Positions 17,986-28,692 are shown, numbered from the stretch's first letter. The stretch: 64,000 nt of DNA from Psychrobacter immobilis (GCA_904846145.1 CAJGZL010000001.1:992001-1056000); one strand, 5' to 3'. The notes: generated from the sequence alone by a model not told the origin. Numbers and translations: made by a program.

Positions 17986-18561
17986 TTATTTAATAAGATT
18001 ACTAATCGTTTTAAAAGCAGGGTCTTGACTTGAACGGCATAGCTCAAACAATACAGTCTCAACCGTAGTAATGATGCCACCTGCACGGCGAATACGACGC
18101 AAAGCTAGCTTTTTATCATAGGGAAAACGAGAACCTACCGCATCACCAATAATGACAGGTTGTAGACCTTGATCAAGTAAATCAAGCGCAGTTTGTAATA
18201 CACAAACATGAGACTCTACCCCAAACAACAACACGATACTACGATTTTGCTGCGCTAAATGATTCCATGCATCAGGATTGTCACAAGCACTAAAAGTGAC
18301 CTTTTCAAAGCCCTTGCTATTTTTATCTTCTAACAGCTCACGAATTTCGGGTAGCGTCTCGCCTAAGCCTTTTTTATATTGTTCGTTCAGCATAATAGGA
18401 ACCCCTAAGGCTTGCAGACCTTTAATGAGTATTACTATTTTTTTGACGATATTCTCATGGTCGTGAATGTGCGGTGTTAAACGCTCTTGAACGTCAATAA
18501 CCATAGCTTGGGTGTTTTCGCGGGCAATACGGTAAGTACGGTCAATAATCATAGTGGACAT
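17986..18561 (-). CDS. Isochorismatase-family cysteine hydrolase
   Basis: A cytoplasmic hydrolase of the isochorismatase superfamily, 191 residues. The catalytic triad is visible as Asp in AMVIDVQERL, a Lys in the FEKVTFSA region and Cys in VESHVCVLQTALDL. It resembles the YcaC-like group, whose substrates are poorly defined. The frame is open back to 18633, but I chose ATG 18561 because AAGGAG lies 8 nt upstream. It shares orientation with the DUF1287 gene. Confidence 0.88.
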   Translation of the reverse strand: MSTMIIDRTYRIARENTQAMVIDVQERLTPHIHDHENIVKKIVILIKGLQALGVPIMLNEQYKKGLGETLPEIRELLEDKNSKGFEKVTFSACDNPDAWNHLAQQNRSIVLLFGVESHVCVLQTALDLLDQGLQPVIIGDAVGSRFPYDKKLALRRIRRAGGIITTVETVLFELCRSSQDPAFKTISNLIK

Positions 18562-18729
18562 AATACACTCCTTGTACCTCTGTAGCAGATGGCGACAGAT
18601 CAGTTTATTTTTATAGTATATGCTCCTTCTCATTTAGTCACATTTTGTTGAGGACGTCAACGAGGATAACCTATCGTAACAACTTATAACGAGCCTAGCT
18701 GCGCCGGTTTACTATTAACAGAAAATAAA

Positions 18730-18760
18730 AAAGCCTTCAATCATATAGATCAAAGGCTTT
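18730..18760 (-). terminator. Terminator after fadA
   Basis: AAAGCCTT (18730-18737) pairs with AAGGCTTT (18753-18760). Read on the minus strand it is followed by a run of T, placing it correctly for the end of the fadBA transcript. Confidence 0.75.
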
Positions 18761-18801
18761 AAATTATGCAATAAACTGATTCGAAAATTTAAACTTTATA
18801 T

Positions 18802-19995
<1,194 letters not shown>

Positions 19996-20067
19996 TTATT
20001 AGTGATCGTCAGCTTGTTTTTGATCTAAAAATAAGCTGGCGACATTTATCCTAATTGAGTGTGCGCA

Positions 20068-22227
20068 TTATGCCGTGGCGTAAAACGTCTCACCAGCGGC
20101 TGCCATGTCACGTATTTTTTGTGGGGCTTCATAGGCTTTGCCAAGATGCGCGTATTTCTCACACAGTGCTAAGTAGTTATCAAGACCCATTTGGTCGATA
20201 TAACGACAAGGTCCGCCACGGAATGGTGGGAAACCAACGCCCATAATCATCGCCATATCCGCCTCGCTTGGCGTGCTGACGATATTATCTTCTAGGCAGC
20301 GTACCGTCTCATTGCAGAACGCTAGCATGGTGCGATCAATAATAGCCTGATCATCAAACGCTTGCTTTTCACTATCAGTAGTGGCTTTCAATAGCTCATA
20401 AGTCGCTTCATCAGGGGTTTTCTTCGGCTTACCGCGCTTGTCCATTTCATACTTATAAAAACCAACGCCGTTCTTTTGACCTAAGCGTTTGTTGTCATAT
20501 AGATGCTCGATAGCGCCTTTATAGTCGGCTTTCATGCGATCAGGATAGCCTTCTGCCATCACCTCAGCACCATGTACACCTGTATCTAGACCGACCACAT
20601 CGATCAAGTACGCAGGACCCATAGGCCAGCCGAATTTTTCCATGACTTTATCCACATGGACGAAATCAGCACCTTGCTTAAGCAGTAAATCAAAGGCGCC
20701 AAAATATGGGAACAGTACACGGTTGACTAAGAAACCTGGGCAATCATTGACCACGATAGGCGTTTTGCCCATTTTGGTTGCTAGCGCCACAGTCGTTGCG
20801 ATAGCCGCTTCAGAAGACTTCTCACCACGGATGACTTCTACTAGTGGCATACGGTGAACAGGGTTAAAGAAATGCATACCGACGAAGTTCTCTGGGCGTG
20901 CCAGCTCTTCCGCTAGATAAGTGATAGAAATAGTAGAGGTGTTAGAGGCGATGATAGCGTCGTCTTTGACTAAGCCTTCGACTTCTTTTAGCACTGAACG
21001 CTTGATTTTTGGATTCTCAACGACCGCTTCGATAACGATATCAGTATCGCTAAAGTCGCCGTAGTTAAGTGTTGGACGGATACGACTTAACGTTTCACCC
21101 ATTTTGGTCGGAGTCATTTTGCCACGGTCGACCATTTTACCTAATAGCTTACTGGCTTCACCCATCCCCAAATCTAATTGCTCAGATTTGATATCTTTCA
21201 TGATGATTGGCAAGCCTTTACTGGCGGCTTGATAGGCGATACCACCACCCATGATGCCTGCGCCTAGTACGGCAGCTTCATTAATATCATGCGCTTGTTT
21301 GCTATGCTTTTTGGCCAATTTTTTGACCAATTGATCGCTCAAGAATAGACCTACTAAGCTCTCTGCTTGTGGCGTCTTAGCTGCTTTGGCAAAGTAAGTG
21401 GCTTCAACTTTTATCGCCTCATCACGTGATAGATTGACATGCTTTTCAATCGCTTCAATCGCTAGAGCTGGCGCAGGATATTGCTTAGGATTGGCCTTAG
21501 CAAAGATCATACCTTTCGCACTGTTAAAAGCCATCGCTTGCTCAAGCGGATTGAGCTTAACTGGATTGATTTTTTCTTCACGCTTGGCTTGCCAATCCAG
21601 CTCACCTGAGATACATTTTTTGACCAGATCAATAGCTGCATCTTGTAGATCATCGGCAGAAACAGTCGCATCAACTAAGCCTAGTTTTAGCGCGTCTAGT
21701 GCCTTCTTCGGTGAACCTGTAGCGATGAGCTCTAATGCATTATCGATACCGATGACGCGTGAGCTACGCACTGTACCGCCAAAGCCTGGGAAGATACCCA
21801 ATTGGGTCTCAGGTAGACCGATGATGGCTTTGTCGCTCATAACGCGATATTCACAGACCAGCGTCATCTCACAACCACCGCCCAGCGCTGCGCCATTGAT
21901 AGCGGCTACTTTTGGAAATGGCAAATCTTCAAAGCGATTAAAGTCATCATTGATGCTAATAACCCAGTTTTTAATACTCTCTTCATCTTGCTTAAACGAA
22001 GCGACAAATTCAGTGATATCAGCACCTGCAATAAAGACGCCTTTGCCTGAGGTAACGATCAAGCCTTTAACGTCATTGGCGCTCTCTAATGCGCTAACCG
22101 CTTCGCCAAATTGCTTATTGGTCTCGGCGTCAAATTTATTTACGCTCTCATTCTCGGCGTTATAATGCATATTGGCGATGCCATCCTCTAGCATGCTCAC
22201 GGTAATGCGATTTCCTTGATATACCAT
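20068..22227 (-). CDS. fadB: Fatty acid oxidation complex alpha subunit, FadB
   Basis: FadB is the multifunctional enoyl-CoA hydratase / 3-hydroxyacyl-CoA dehydrogenase of beta-oxidation. In the 719 residues the N-terminal crotonase domain shows [17 protein letters not shown] and the oxyanion and acid residues around [10 protein letters not shown] and [15 protein letters not shown]. The middle NAD-binding fold starts [19 protein letters not shown] (~residue 316). Downstream are the HCDH segments [26 protein letters not shown] and [11 protein letters not shown]. It is transcribed with fadA. The 507-bp region upstream shows a 12-bp direct repeat (GCTATGTATTAA) but no certain regulator site. Confidence 0.97.
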   Translation of the reverse strand: MVYQGNRITVSMLEDGIANMHYNAENESVNKFDAETNKQFGEAVSALESANDVKGLIVTSGKGVFIAGADITEFVASFKQDEESIKNWVISINDDFNRFEDLPFPKVAAINGAALGGGCEMTLVCEYRVMSDKAIIGLPETQLGIFPGFGGTVRSSRVIGIDNALELIATGSPKKALDALKLGLVDATVSADDLQDAAIDLVKKCISGELDWQAKREEKINPVKLNPLEQAMAFNSAKGMIFAKANPKQYPAPALAIEAIEKHVNLSRDEAIKVEATYFAKAAKTPQAESLVGLFLSDQLVKKLAKKHSKQAHDINEAAVLGAGIMGGGIAYQAASKGLPIIMKDIKSEQLDLGMGEASKLLGKMVDRGKMTPTKMGETLSRIRPTLNYGDFSDTDIVIEAVVENPKIKRSVLKEVEGLVKDDAIIASNTSTISITYLAEELARPENFVGMHFFNPVHRMPLVEVIRGEKSSEAAIATTVALATKMGKTPIVVNDCPGFLVNRVLFPYFGAFDLLLKQGADFVHVDKVMEKFGWPMGPAYLIDVVGLDTGVHGAEVMAEGYPDRMKADYKGAIEHLYDNKRLGQKNGVGFYKYEMDKRGKPKKTPDEATYELLKATTDSEKQAFDDQAIIDRTMLAFCNETVRCLEDNIVSTPSEADMAMIMGVGFPPFRGGPCRYIDQMGLDNYLALCEKYAHLGKAYEAPQKIRDMAAAGETFYATA

Positions 22228-22734
22228 TTGGAACTCCTTGCTATGTATTAAATTGCTAGTTATAAAACTGCTATGTATTAAGAGCTATCTCGTCAAGTTA
22301 AAAAACAAACCTATTTTTTAAGTAAAGTAGCTCATTATTATTAACAAAATTTTCAGCACAAATTATTTAGTTCAAACAATAAAGTTATCTTCGATAAGCT
22401 GTTATCGTCAATTAGTGTAGGGATTATAGTAGCAACTGTCACAAGCTAAAACCAAACGCACAAGTCACTATTTAATGAGTAATTATAAATAGTAAGCAAT
22501 AGCCACTCGTTTAGAATGCTATAAAGATCACACTTGCTTTATAAAAACATATTCAGCTAACAAGTTAAATCATCAATGAGTAAAGATAAATAGCAGAAAA
22601 GTATCATTACTATGACTTTAAACATCAAAAAATAGCTAGAACTATCAAGGTATGAAGAAAAGCCATATAGGCAGTATTGTCTATCATGCTAAACTACCCT
22701 ACTTTTACTTTCTTACTTCAACTGGGCTCGAATT
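22228..22734. other. Divergent intergenic region fadB / ispA
   Basis: This 507-bp AT-rich region contains the fadBA and ispA promoters. GCTATGTATTAA occurs twice, at 22240-22251 and 22270-22281, close to the fadB start, and could be part of a control site. No RNA gene or reading frame stands out. Confidence 0.4.
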
Positions 22735-23796
22735 ATGACCGTCTCTGTTGCACCGCGTTTTATTCCTTTTCATTCTTTTGAGCAGCTGCACGATGCTTTG
22801 CGTAACCAGTTAGCGCAAGATATTGAGGCGCTGTTTGCTTATGCTCAGCTGCCAAGCCCGCTGGATGAGGCCTGTCGTTATGTCATGACGGGACAAGGTA
22901 AGCTGGTGCGTCCATTGCTAGTCGCTAGTAGTTTTGTCAGCGTTGAGGCCAGTCATAACCGCGCAAAGGACAGCTCTCAAACGCCTGATTTGAATAGCGC
23001 TACTTTAAATATAGAAACGGGGTTGGATGACTTATTAAATAGCGAAATTCATTATGATATGTGCAGGCGTGCCGCGTTAGCCGTTGAGCTATTGCATACT
23101 TACTCGTTGGTACACGATGATCTGCCCTGTATGGATGATGATGCGCTGCGCCGTGGGCAGCCGACTTGTCACATTGTCTTTAGTGAAGCGACAGCATTGC
23201 TAGCAGGTGATGTGTTGCAGACCTTGGCCTTTGAAATACTAACTGCTGAGGTTGAGACCTTCGCGCCTTTTGATGCTCATATCGCCAGTAGCTTGCTGGC
23301 AGTATTTGCGCCACGTGCGCGACGTATGGTGGCAGGTCAAATGCTCGATCTAAATGCTGAAGCGAGCGCGGGGATAATGCAGAATGAGCTAGAGGCAATC
23401 CATCGTGATAAGACAGGCGCTTTGATTGAAGCGGCAATGCTGATGGGCGGCATTTGCGCAGGCGCTACTGCATTACAACGCATGGCATTACAAGAGTGCG
23501 CGGGGCATATCGGTCTCGCCTTTCAAGTACAAGACGATATATTGGACGTGATTGGTAATACCGATGATTTAGGCAAACCTGTCGGTAGTGATGAGAAGTT
23601 AGATAAATCGACTTACGTAAAACTAATGGGTGTCGAGAAAGCCAAAGAGTACGCGCAATCGTTGTTTAACGAAGGTCGCAGCGCAATAATACGTGAGCTG
23701 AATACTAGTACTGACGATAGCGTTGATATTAATAGTGCTAGTAAAAACAGTGCGCTACTTGAGCTTATTGATTGGCTATGGGCGCGTAATAAATAG
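22735..23796 (+). CDS. ispA: Polyprenyl (farnesyl/geranyl) diphosphate synthase, IspA-like
   Basis: This trans-isoprenyl diphosphate synthase condenses IPP with allylic diphosphates, giving FPP for quinones and undecaprenyl phosphate. The first Asp-rich motif is DDLPCMDDD (128-136) and the second is in AFQVQDDILDVIG. GKLVRP (55-60) stands for the usual GGKRxRP. At 353 residues it is longer than the ~300 typical of IspA. There is an insert of about 35 residues near 72-108, rich in Ser, Asp and Asn, between GKLVRP and the first Asp-rich motif, and a short Asn/Ser-rich C-terminal insert. Chain length specificity is assumed, not shown. Confidence 0.9.
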   Translation: MTVSVAPRFIPFHSFEQLHDALRNQLAQDIEALFAYAQLPSPLDEACRYVMTGQGKLVRPLLVASSFVSVEASHNRAKDSSQTPDLNSATLNIETGLDDLLNSEIHYDMCRRAALAVELLHTYSLVHDDLPCMDDDALRRGQPTCHIVFSEATALLAGDVLQTLAFEILTAEVETFAPFDAHIASSLLAVFAPRARRMVAGQMLDLNAEASAGIMQNELEAIHRDKTGALIEAAMLMGGICAGATALQRMALQECAGHIGLAFQVQDDILDVIGNTDDLGKPVGSDEKLDKSTYVKLMGVEKAKEYAQSLFNEGRSAIIRELNTSTDDSVDINSASKNSALLELIDWLWARNK

Positions 23797-23919
23797 CTAC
23801 TCTTATAGCTGTGTTAAAAATCAAACAAAAATAGGTTAACTAACAGCTTTGTTAGAATTATGCTCATGCTAAACTGCTTATCATTGATAACTATAATTGA
23901 TACGTTTGGTATAAATAAT

Positions 23920-24408
23920 ATGACTGATAATAATTTAAACCGTTCTCATAATCATGAACCTAGTCATGAACACGTTCATAACGACCACGATGAACATACC
24001 CCAAATGCAGGCTCGCTAGCAGCTGATAGTTTTGCGGCTGATGCCAAAGGTAAAGCAGGGTTTGGTCGTATCGTTAAAGCTGCAGGCTACTCCGCTGATG
24101 GTTTTATGGCGGCTTATAAAAATGAAGCGGCCTTTCGCCAAGCCTTTTGGCTCAATTTAGTATTGTTGATTGTGCTGATATTTATACCTTTGACGATCAC
24201 TATGAAAATGATCCTGCTAATCGCCTCTGTGCTATCTATCATCGTTGAGCTATTTAATACGGGATTAGAAGCCAGTATCGATCATACGTCTACCCAGCAA
24301 CATCCCTTAGCCAAGATAGGTAAAGACGTCGGCTCTGCGGCACAGTTTTTAGCGTTAACCTTACTATTTATTTTGTGGTTAATGGCACTATCTACTTTTC
24401 TGTTTTAA
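23920..24408 (+). CDS. dgkA: Diacylglycerol kinase, DgkA type, with His-rich N terminus
   Basis: DgkA is a small trimeric inner-membrane kinase that phosphorylates diacylglycerol to phosphatidic acid. The core shows KNEAAFRQAFWLN, then hydrophobic helices, VELFNTGLEASID (the catalytic Glu region) and KIGKDVGSAAQF, all diagnostic. The N-terminal ~60 residues before the core are unusual: NHEPSHEHVHNDHDEH is rich in His, Asp and Glu and could bind metal ions. The frame opens at 23860, but the start at 23920 (MTDNNLNRSHN) avoids a non-conserved leader. No strong ribosome-binding site is visible for either. Confidence 0.9.
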   Translation: MTDNNLNRSHNHEPSHEHVHNDHDEHTPNAGSLAADSFAADAKGKAGFGRIVKAAGYSADGFMAAYKNEAAFRQAFWLNLVLLIVLIFIPLTITMKMILLIASVLSIIVELFNTGLEASIDHTSTQQHPLAKIGKDVGSAAQFLALTLLFILWLMALSTFLF

Positions 24409-24452
24409 GACGATGTTTTTAAAAGGTGGCTTTTAAGAAAAGGCAAAAGGTT

Positions 24453-25310
24453 ATGATTGAAGATACTGCAAGTCGAACCGACGCAACTCAAAATTCGGCT
24501 AATCCAATGCCGACTGTCTATCTTGGCACAGGCGGCTATAGCGATACCGACTTGCTCGGCACGCTTTATCCTGATGGCACTAAAAAAACAGACTTCTTAT
24601 GTGAATACGCCAAGCAATATGGCGCGGTCGAGATTAATAGCACCTTCTACGCACCTATTGGGCAAAAAGCCTTTGCAGGCATGGTTAATAAGGCTTATGT
24701 GCAAACCGATAGTGAATTAAAATTTGCGGTGAAACTGCATCAGGACTTCACTCATGCGCGCAAAGGCACAGCGGAACATGCGCAAGCCTTTCTCACTGCC
24801 CTAACGCCACTAATAGAAGCGAATTGTCTAGCGCCATTATTACTGCAATTCCCACACGGCTTTGACCGTACTCGCCAGCATCGGCTTTATTTAGCCCAAC
24901 TAGTCAGCTGGTTTGCTGGCTTCCCATTAGCGATAGAGTTTCGCCACAGTGGTTGGCATACCCCGCAAGTGGTCGATAGCTTCAAAGAGCAAGGCATTAT
25001 TTGGTGTAGCGTTGATTACCCCAAGGTGAATGGTCTACCGCCATCAAGGCTAATATTTACCGAGCGCACAGGCTATCTGCGCATGCATGGCAATAACTTA
25101 GACTGGTGGGGCGCGATGAGTGCATCTGATCGTCATGATTATCGCTATAGCAAGCCTGAGATGCAGGACTGGGCACAGACGATTGCCAATCAACGCGAGC
25201 ACTTCGATACGCTGTATATATTCTTTCAAAACACGGTTAATGCTCATGCTTATTATAATATTGCGATGTTGCGAGAGGCTTTAACAGCGTATGATTTTAA
25301 TGTTTTGTAG
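24453..25310 (+). CDS. DUF72 domain protein
   Basis: A DUF72 family protein with a TIM-barrel-like fold (YecE group) and unknown function. The opening LGTGGYSDTDLLGTLYPDG, the strand VEINSTFY and the later PLAIEFRHSGW and YLRMHGNN are typical of the family. The length is 285 residues from ATG 24453, chosen because AAAGG lies 6-7 nt upstream; the frame continues nine codons upstream to a GTG. It follows dgkA by 44 bp in the same direction and may be co-transcribed. A repeat-rich intergenic region follows. Confidence 0.88.
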   Translation: MIEDTASRTDATQNSANPMPTVYLGTGGYSDTDLLGTLYPDGTKKTDFLCEYAKQYGAVEINSTFYAPIGQKAFAGMVNKAYVQTDSELKFAVKLHQDFTHARKGTAEHAQAFLTALTPLIEANCLAPLLLQFPHGFDRTRQHRLYLAQLVSWFAGFPLAIEFRHSGWHTPQVVDSFKEQGIIWCSVDYPKVNGLPPSRLIFTERTGYLRMHGNNLDWWGAMSASDRHDYRYSKPEMQDWAQTIANQREHFDTLYIFFQNTVNAHAYYNIAMLREALTAYDFNVL

Positions 25311-25337
25311 ACTTAAAAATTTTGATGCACAAGGTTC

Positions 25338-25397
25338 GTAGGGTGTGATTGGTTTTATAAAGCTCTCATAGAGAATTCAAATAAAACGTAACCCGCC
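25338..25397. repeat. Degenerate half of a GTAGGGTGGGTT-type palindromic repeat
   Basis: GTAGGGTGTGATTGG at 25338 and ACGTAACCCGCC ending 25397 align with the left half of the complete element at 45299-45415, including the inner CTCnnAGAGAATnCA segment. The right half is missing or replaced by the different element that starts at 25441. Confidence 0.65.
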
Positions 25398-25440
25398 TTT
25401 TTATATTTCGATATAAAAACAATTCTAACTTGGGCAGATT

Positions 25441-25573
25441 GTAGCGTGGGTGGCAACCTGCGACTTTGCATTCTTCGAAATATTTACGGAAATTCTATTT
25501 AAAGAATTTCCCTTGCAAAGCTAAAATTGCAATGCAATTTTTTAACGCTTTTCAGGATTACCACCCACGCTAC
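25441..25573. repeat. 133-bp MITE-like palindromic element
   Basis: The termini GTAGCGTGGGTGG (25441-25453) and CCACCCACGCTAC (25561-25573) are exact inverted repeats, and the match extends inward to about 20 bp with two mismatches. Inside are a 9-bp perfect hairpin GGAAATTCT/AGAATTTCC and TTTGC/GCAAA pairing. No protein is encoded. It has the look of a miniature inverted-repeat element or a mobile structured repeat. Its ends resemble the GTAGGGTGGGT ends at 45299. Confidence 0.75.
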
Positions 25574-25617
25574 GAAATACCGCAAATTTCCCATTCTAAA
25601 AGAGCCAACTCAAACCT

Positions 25618-26787
25618 ATGGATTCACTCAGTCAAATCGTCTTAGGTGCCAGCGTCCAAGGGACAATACTCGGTAAATATCAAGGCCGTAAAGCCTATCT
25701 ATATGGCGCAATGCTCGGAACTTTACCTGATTTGGATGTGCTTATTCGTTATGGCGATCCTGTCAGCAACATGACTTATCATCGCGGCTTTAGTCATTCG
25801 CTAATTGTCTTGACTATAGTGGGAACATTAGGCTCTTGGCTAATCACCAGTTACCATCGATGGCGTGACATGCCTTTGCCCTACTCGGGTAAACGCTTAG
25901 CGCTGGCGATGACTTTGGCGCTCACTACCCATCCAATTTTAGACAGCTTCACGGTCTATGGCACTCAGCTATTTTGGCCGTTACAAGACCCCTTGCAAAT
26001 TACTCCTATCAGTATCGCCTCAATATTTATTATCGATCCGCTTTACACTTTGCCGCTGCTTTTTGCGATGATCTTTGGACTAGTAAAAGGGCGTAGTCTT
26101 AGTGTTTTTAAACAGGGTTTATTAGCGAATTTTCAGCGTTTGGCAGTAATAATGCTTATGGTAAGTAGTAGCTATTTACTACTATCACTAGGTCTAAAAT
26201 ATCATGCACAAGATAAAGCCGAGCAAACCTTAGCAGCGGCTAATATTGATAATATCGTCCGTATCAAAACTATGCCTGTATTACCGACTATCCTGATGTG
26301 GCGTACTCTCGCAGAAGATAAGCAAAATAGATTTATTGAGCTGCGTGGTAGTGTTTTAGATAAGCGTTTGCCTGAATATCGTTATCTGACTCAATACAAT
26401 AATTCGACTAGGCTAAATGCAAATTTACCAAGCGCTAGCCAGCCCTATGCAAAGAGGCTGGATTGGTTCTCTGGGGAATGGACAGGGTATCGAACGCAAA
26501 CGCTTGCTGATAACTCTGATAAAAAAAGTACACAATTGGTCGTTGATGATTTACGGATGATGGCAGGCGATACGGCTTTCTTTAGTTTTGTATTGGCAAA
26601 TAAAGCGCGTCAAGAGTCGCCATGGCAATCTATTACGCCTATAGACGCTCCCATTATCAAAGTTGATGGTGAACCTGATGTATCGCGCATTAAATTGGTA
26701 AAACAAGGGTTTGTGAGAGTATTTGACGAGTCGGTTGTGGATATAGATGGTGGTTGGGTTTTGGTTGATGAGGAGTCTAAATATTAA
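25618..26787 (+). CDS. YdjM/DUF457-type membrane protein (putative metal-dependent hydrolase)
   Basis: The N-terminal half is a membrane domain of the YdjM family: MDSLSQIVLGASVQGTILG, LGTLPDLDVLIRYGDPV, HRGFSHSL and TTHPILDSFTVYGTQ hold conserved Asp and His residues suggestive of a metal site. Around five hydrophobic helices are seen to about residue 200. The C-terminal ~190 residues are soluble (periplasmic or cytoplasmic) and I do not recognise them. Family members are annotated as inner membrane hydrolases with unknown substrate. The gene stands alone after the repeat region, and the 389-residue length fits two-domain members. Confidence 0.85.
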   Translation: MDSLSQIVLGASVQGTILGKYQGRKAYLYGAMLGTLPDLDVLIRYGDPVSNMTYHRGFSHSLIVLTIVGTLGSWLITSYHRWRDMPLPYSGKRLALAMTLALTTHPILDSFTVYGTQLFWPLQDPLQITPISIASIFIIDPLYTLPLLFAMIFGLVKGRSLSVFKQGLLANFQRLAVIMLMVSSSYLLLSLGLKYHAQDKAEQTLAAANIDNIVRIKTMPVLPTILMWRTLAEDKQNRFIELRGSVLDKRLPEYRYLTQYNNSTRLNANLPSASQPYAKRLDWFSGEWTGYRTQTLADNSDKKSTQLVVDDLRMMAGDTAFFSFVLANKARQESPWQSITPIDAPIIKVDGEPDVSRIKLVKQGFVRVFDESVVDIDGGWVLVDEESKY

Positions 26788-26911
26788 AAATATTGTAGAA
26801 TACGGTTAACAGAGCGTAGCCCACTAATATAGACATTAAATAGCATACAATGTGAGATGTGTGTACTAACTATACTTCATTTATATAATACACTTAAGAT
26901 CAAGGGTAAGT

Positions 26912-27802
26912 ATGAACTTAGAATCAATATTGAGATTACCAAAAGAACATAAGCGTACGTTCATACTTCTCTTATTATCGCTATTCATTATCATATTATT
27001 TGTAGATTGGAACTTTAGTGGACTTCCATTGCGTGAAGCTTTCCTAGGTTACGTAAGATCGATCGGCGGTGCAGTTCTTACATCTCTATTCTTATTATGG
27101 ATGATTACATCGTTTCTCCCTAGCCAAAAAGAAAGTGAAGAATTATTAGAAATTGAAGCATCGAAAATTACAGAAGAATTTAACAATCTTTTAGAATCGG
27201 CTACAAGATGGCGCTATAAAGGAAACTTTGGTCGCTACATGCGTGGTAAAGTCTTGCCTACTTTGTCTAACAGACCAAACTGTCATATTAGTGCTTGTAT
27301 TATTGATCCTACGAACGATAAGCTTTGTGAAAAGCATTCACAATACCGTAGTCAGATAAACTCAATCGATAAAGGTAAGAAATATGATGCAGATACAGTC
27401 GCACTCCAAGCGGTTGTTACAATTGTAATTTGTGCTTGGTATTCTGTAAACAGAAGAGCAAAGATTGAACTTTATTTATCTCAATCCTTTGACCCTGTTC
27501 GTATCGACTCAAATGATGAAGCAATGATTATCACGGTAGAGGATAGACGTAGTCCTGCACTAAAGGTAATGAAGAATCACTTCACATATAAGCATTTTGA
27601 GATGTCTATGGAGTTTGCTCGAGAGCAAGGTAGAATTGTTAACTTAGGAGGTGTTAGAAAAGGTATTAAACTTTCTCAGCTTCAGCAACAAGATATTGTA
27701 GATGCATTATCCCAAGCAGATATGTCAAAAATCTGTCAGAGGCTTACACCGAGAAAAATTCTCAAAGCCTGTATAGAATCGGAAAACCCTTATGAGAACT
27801 GA
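26912..27802 (+). CDS. Unrecognised two-TM membrane protein of a two-gene cassette
   Basis: I do not recognise this family. Residues ~15-33 and ~48-68 are hydrophobic helices near the N terminus. A charged helix follows (SQKESEELLEIEASKITEEF), then a soluble domain of about 200 residues, probably cytoplasmic. Visible patterns are WRYKGNFGRYMRGKVLPTLS, ACIIDPTNDKLCEKHSQYR and the final SKICQRLTPRKILKACIES. ATG 26912 has an AAGGGT site 6 nt upstream. Its stop overlaps the next gene by 11 nt, so the two are probably translated together. Codon use looks more AT-rich than the neighbours, suggesting acquired DNA. A membrane-tethered effector is possible but unproven. Confidence 0.7.
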   Translation: MNLESILRLPKEHKRTFILLLLSLFIIILFVDWNFSGLPLREAFLGYVRSIGGAVLTSLFLLWMITSFLPSQKESEELLEIEASKITEEFNNLLESATRWRYKGNFGRYMRGKVLPTLSNRPNCHISACIIDPTNDKLCEKHSQYRSQINSIDKGKKYDADTVALQAVVTIVICAWYSVNRRAKIELYLSQSFDPVRIDSNDEAMIITVEDRRSPALKVMKNHFTYKHFEMSMEFAREQGRIVNLGGVRKGIKLSQLQQQDIVDALSQADMSKICQRLTPRKILKACIESENPYEN

Positions 27803-28415
27803 CTTTTTAAAATTATCAGAGTTTATTTTGGAAAATTTGGAGACTCTATCTTCAAATCTTGTTCCACTTTGGCATCCACTTGGTTTTGTTTCTTGTGTAG
27901 TTGAGAACGTTCCTTCAAGTCATACTGTGCGTTTGCACTATTGGCCTAGAGGTGAGAGAAGAGTTAAAAATCCAGACTGGCCAATTCATACGCATTCTTA
28001 CACACTTACAAGCTTAGTTCTCAAAGGTAAATTAAGAGATTTGCAGTATCGCGTAGCAACTGGCCATGAAAAAAGGGTTTACTCTGTAAATTACTTTGAA
28101 GGCGGCTCTGAGATTGTTAGAACTTCAGAAACAGTTGAAGTACACGACAAAATTGACGAAATTAGGTTTTCTGGTGATCAGTATCAAGTTTCCTGTGGTG
28201 TGTTCCATCAAACACAAGTGTCAATTGATCAATCAGTAGTGACTTTGGTTATTTTAAAAGATCATGTTTCGGAAGCTCCAAAGGTGCTAGGGGATGAACA
28301 GTCAGAAAAGTACCCTTATGACCGTATACCATTTAACTCGGTCCATTTTTGGAGCGAAGTACATAATGCTCTAACTCAATATTTGAGTAAATCAGTTAAT
28401 AAAGACTTTGACTAA
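27792..28415 (+). CDS. Unrecognised cupin-like protein of the two-gene cassette
   Basis: A 207-residue protein without signal peptide. The segment WPIHTHSYTLTSLVLKGKLR matches the first cupin motif (His-x-His about 5 residues before a Gly turn), and YQVSCGVFHQTQVS offers the third metal-binding His of the second motif. A small metal-dependent cupin barrel, perhaps a dioxygenase-like or ligand-sensing fold, is therefore the best guess. It starts inside the end of the preceding gene (11-nt overlap) and is followed by a terminator at 28434-28461. The substrate is unknown. The pair is inserted between the YdjM-like gene and an SDR gene. Confidence 0.65.
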   Translation: MRTDFLKLSEFILENLETLSSNLVPLWHPLGFVSCVVENVPSSHTVRLHYWPRGERRVKNPDWPIHTHSYTLTSLVLKGKLRDLQYRVATGHEKRVYSVNYFEGGSEIVRTSETVEVHDKIDEIRFSGDQYQVSCGVFHQTQVSIDQSVVTLVILKDHVSEAPKVLGDEQSEKYPYDRIPFNSVHFWSEVHNALTQYLSKSVNKDFD

Positions 28416-28433
28416 ACAGAAAACAACCAAAAC

Positions 28434-28461
28434 AAAAAGGACACCTCACTGTGTCCTTTTT
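28434..28461. terminator. Terminator, duplicate of the sodB terminator
   Basis: AAAAAGGACAC (28434-28444) pairs with GTGTCCTTTTT (28451-28461). The same hairpin, with one change in the loop region, lies at 29463-29493 beside intact sodB. Here it borders a decayed sodB end. Confidence 0.85.
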
Positions 28462-28488
28462 CTCATCCAAACCCTTAATAGCTAAAGA

Positions 28489-28590
28489 ATACTTTTCAAT
28501 GCCCACCTCTTAACCTTTATGCTTTGCATCTGCGTAGACACAATGGATAAGCTTATCCTAAAATAAATATACATAACCGCTCTACTCATT
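28489..28590 (-). pseudogene. Decayed copy of the sodB 3' end
   Basis: On the minus strand this reads GYVYLF*DKLIHCVYADAK then HKG*EVGIEK, aligning residue for residue with the end of intact SodB, DYVDTFLDKLVNWDYANAK then YKGQDAGVEE. Two stop codons break it. The terminator next to it is also a copy of the sodB terminator. It is therefore a relic of a duplicated or displaced sodB end about 1 kb from the functional gene, on the same strand. Confidence 0.8.
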
Positions 28591-28692
28591 GTCTTTACAC
28601 ACTGGTAACGTCTATACCGTCAATTAAACATTATCAGTCAAAGTGTAATATAAGCACTCTGATATTTATCCACAATAATAGAAAGAATAATA

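Noticed and set aside
21398..22165. 255-codon ORF antisense to fadB
   Set aside because: FadB is unmistakable on the other strand; the antisense frame is a compositional by-product.
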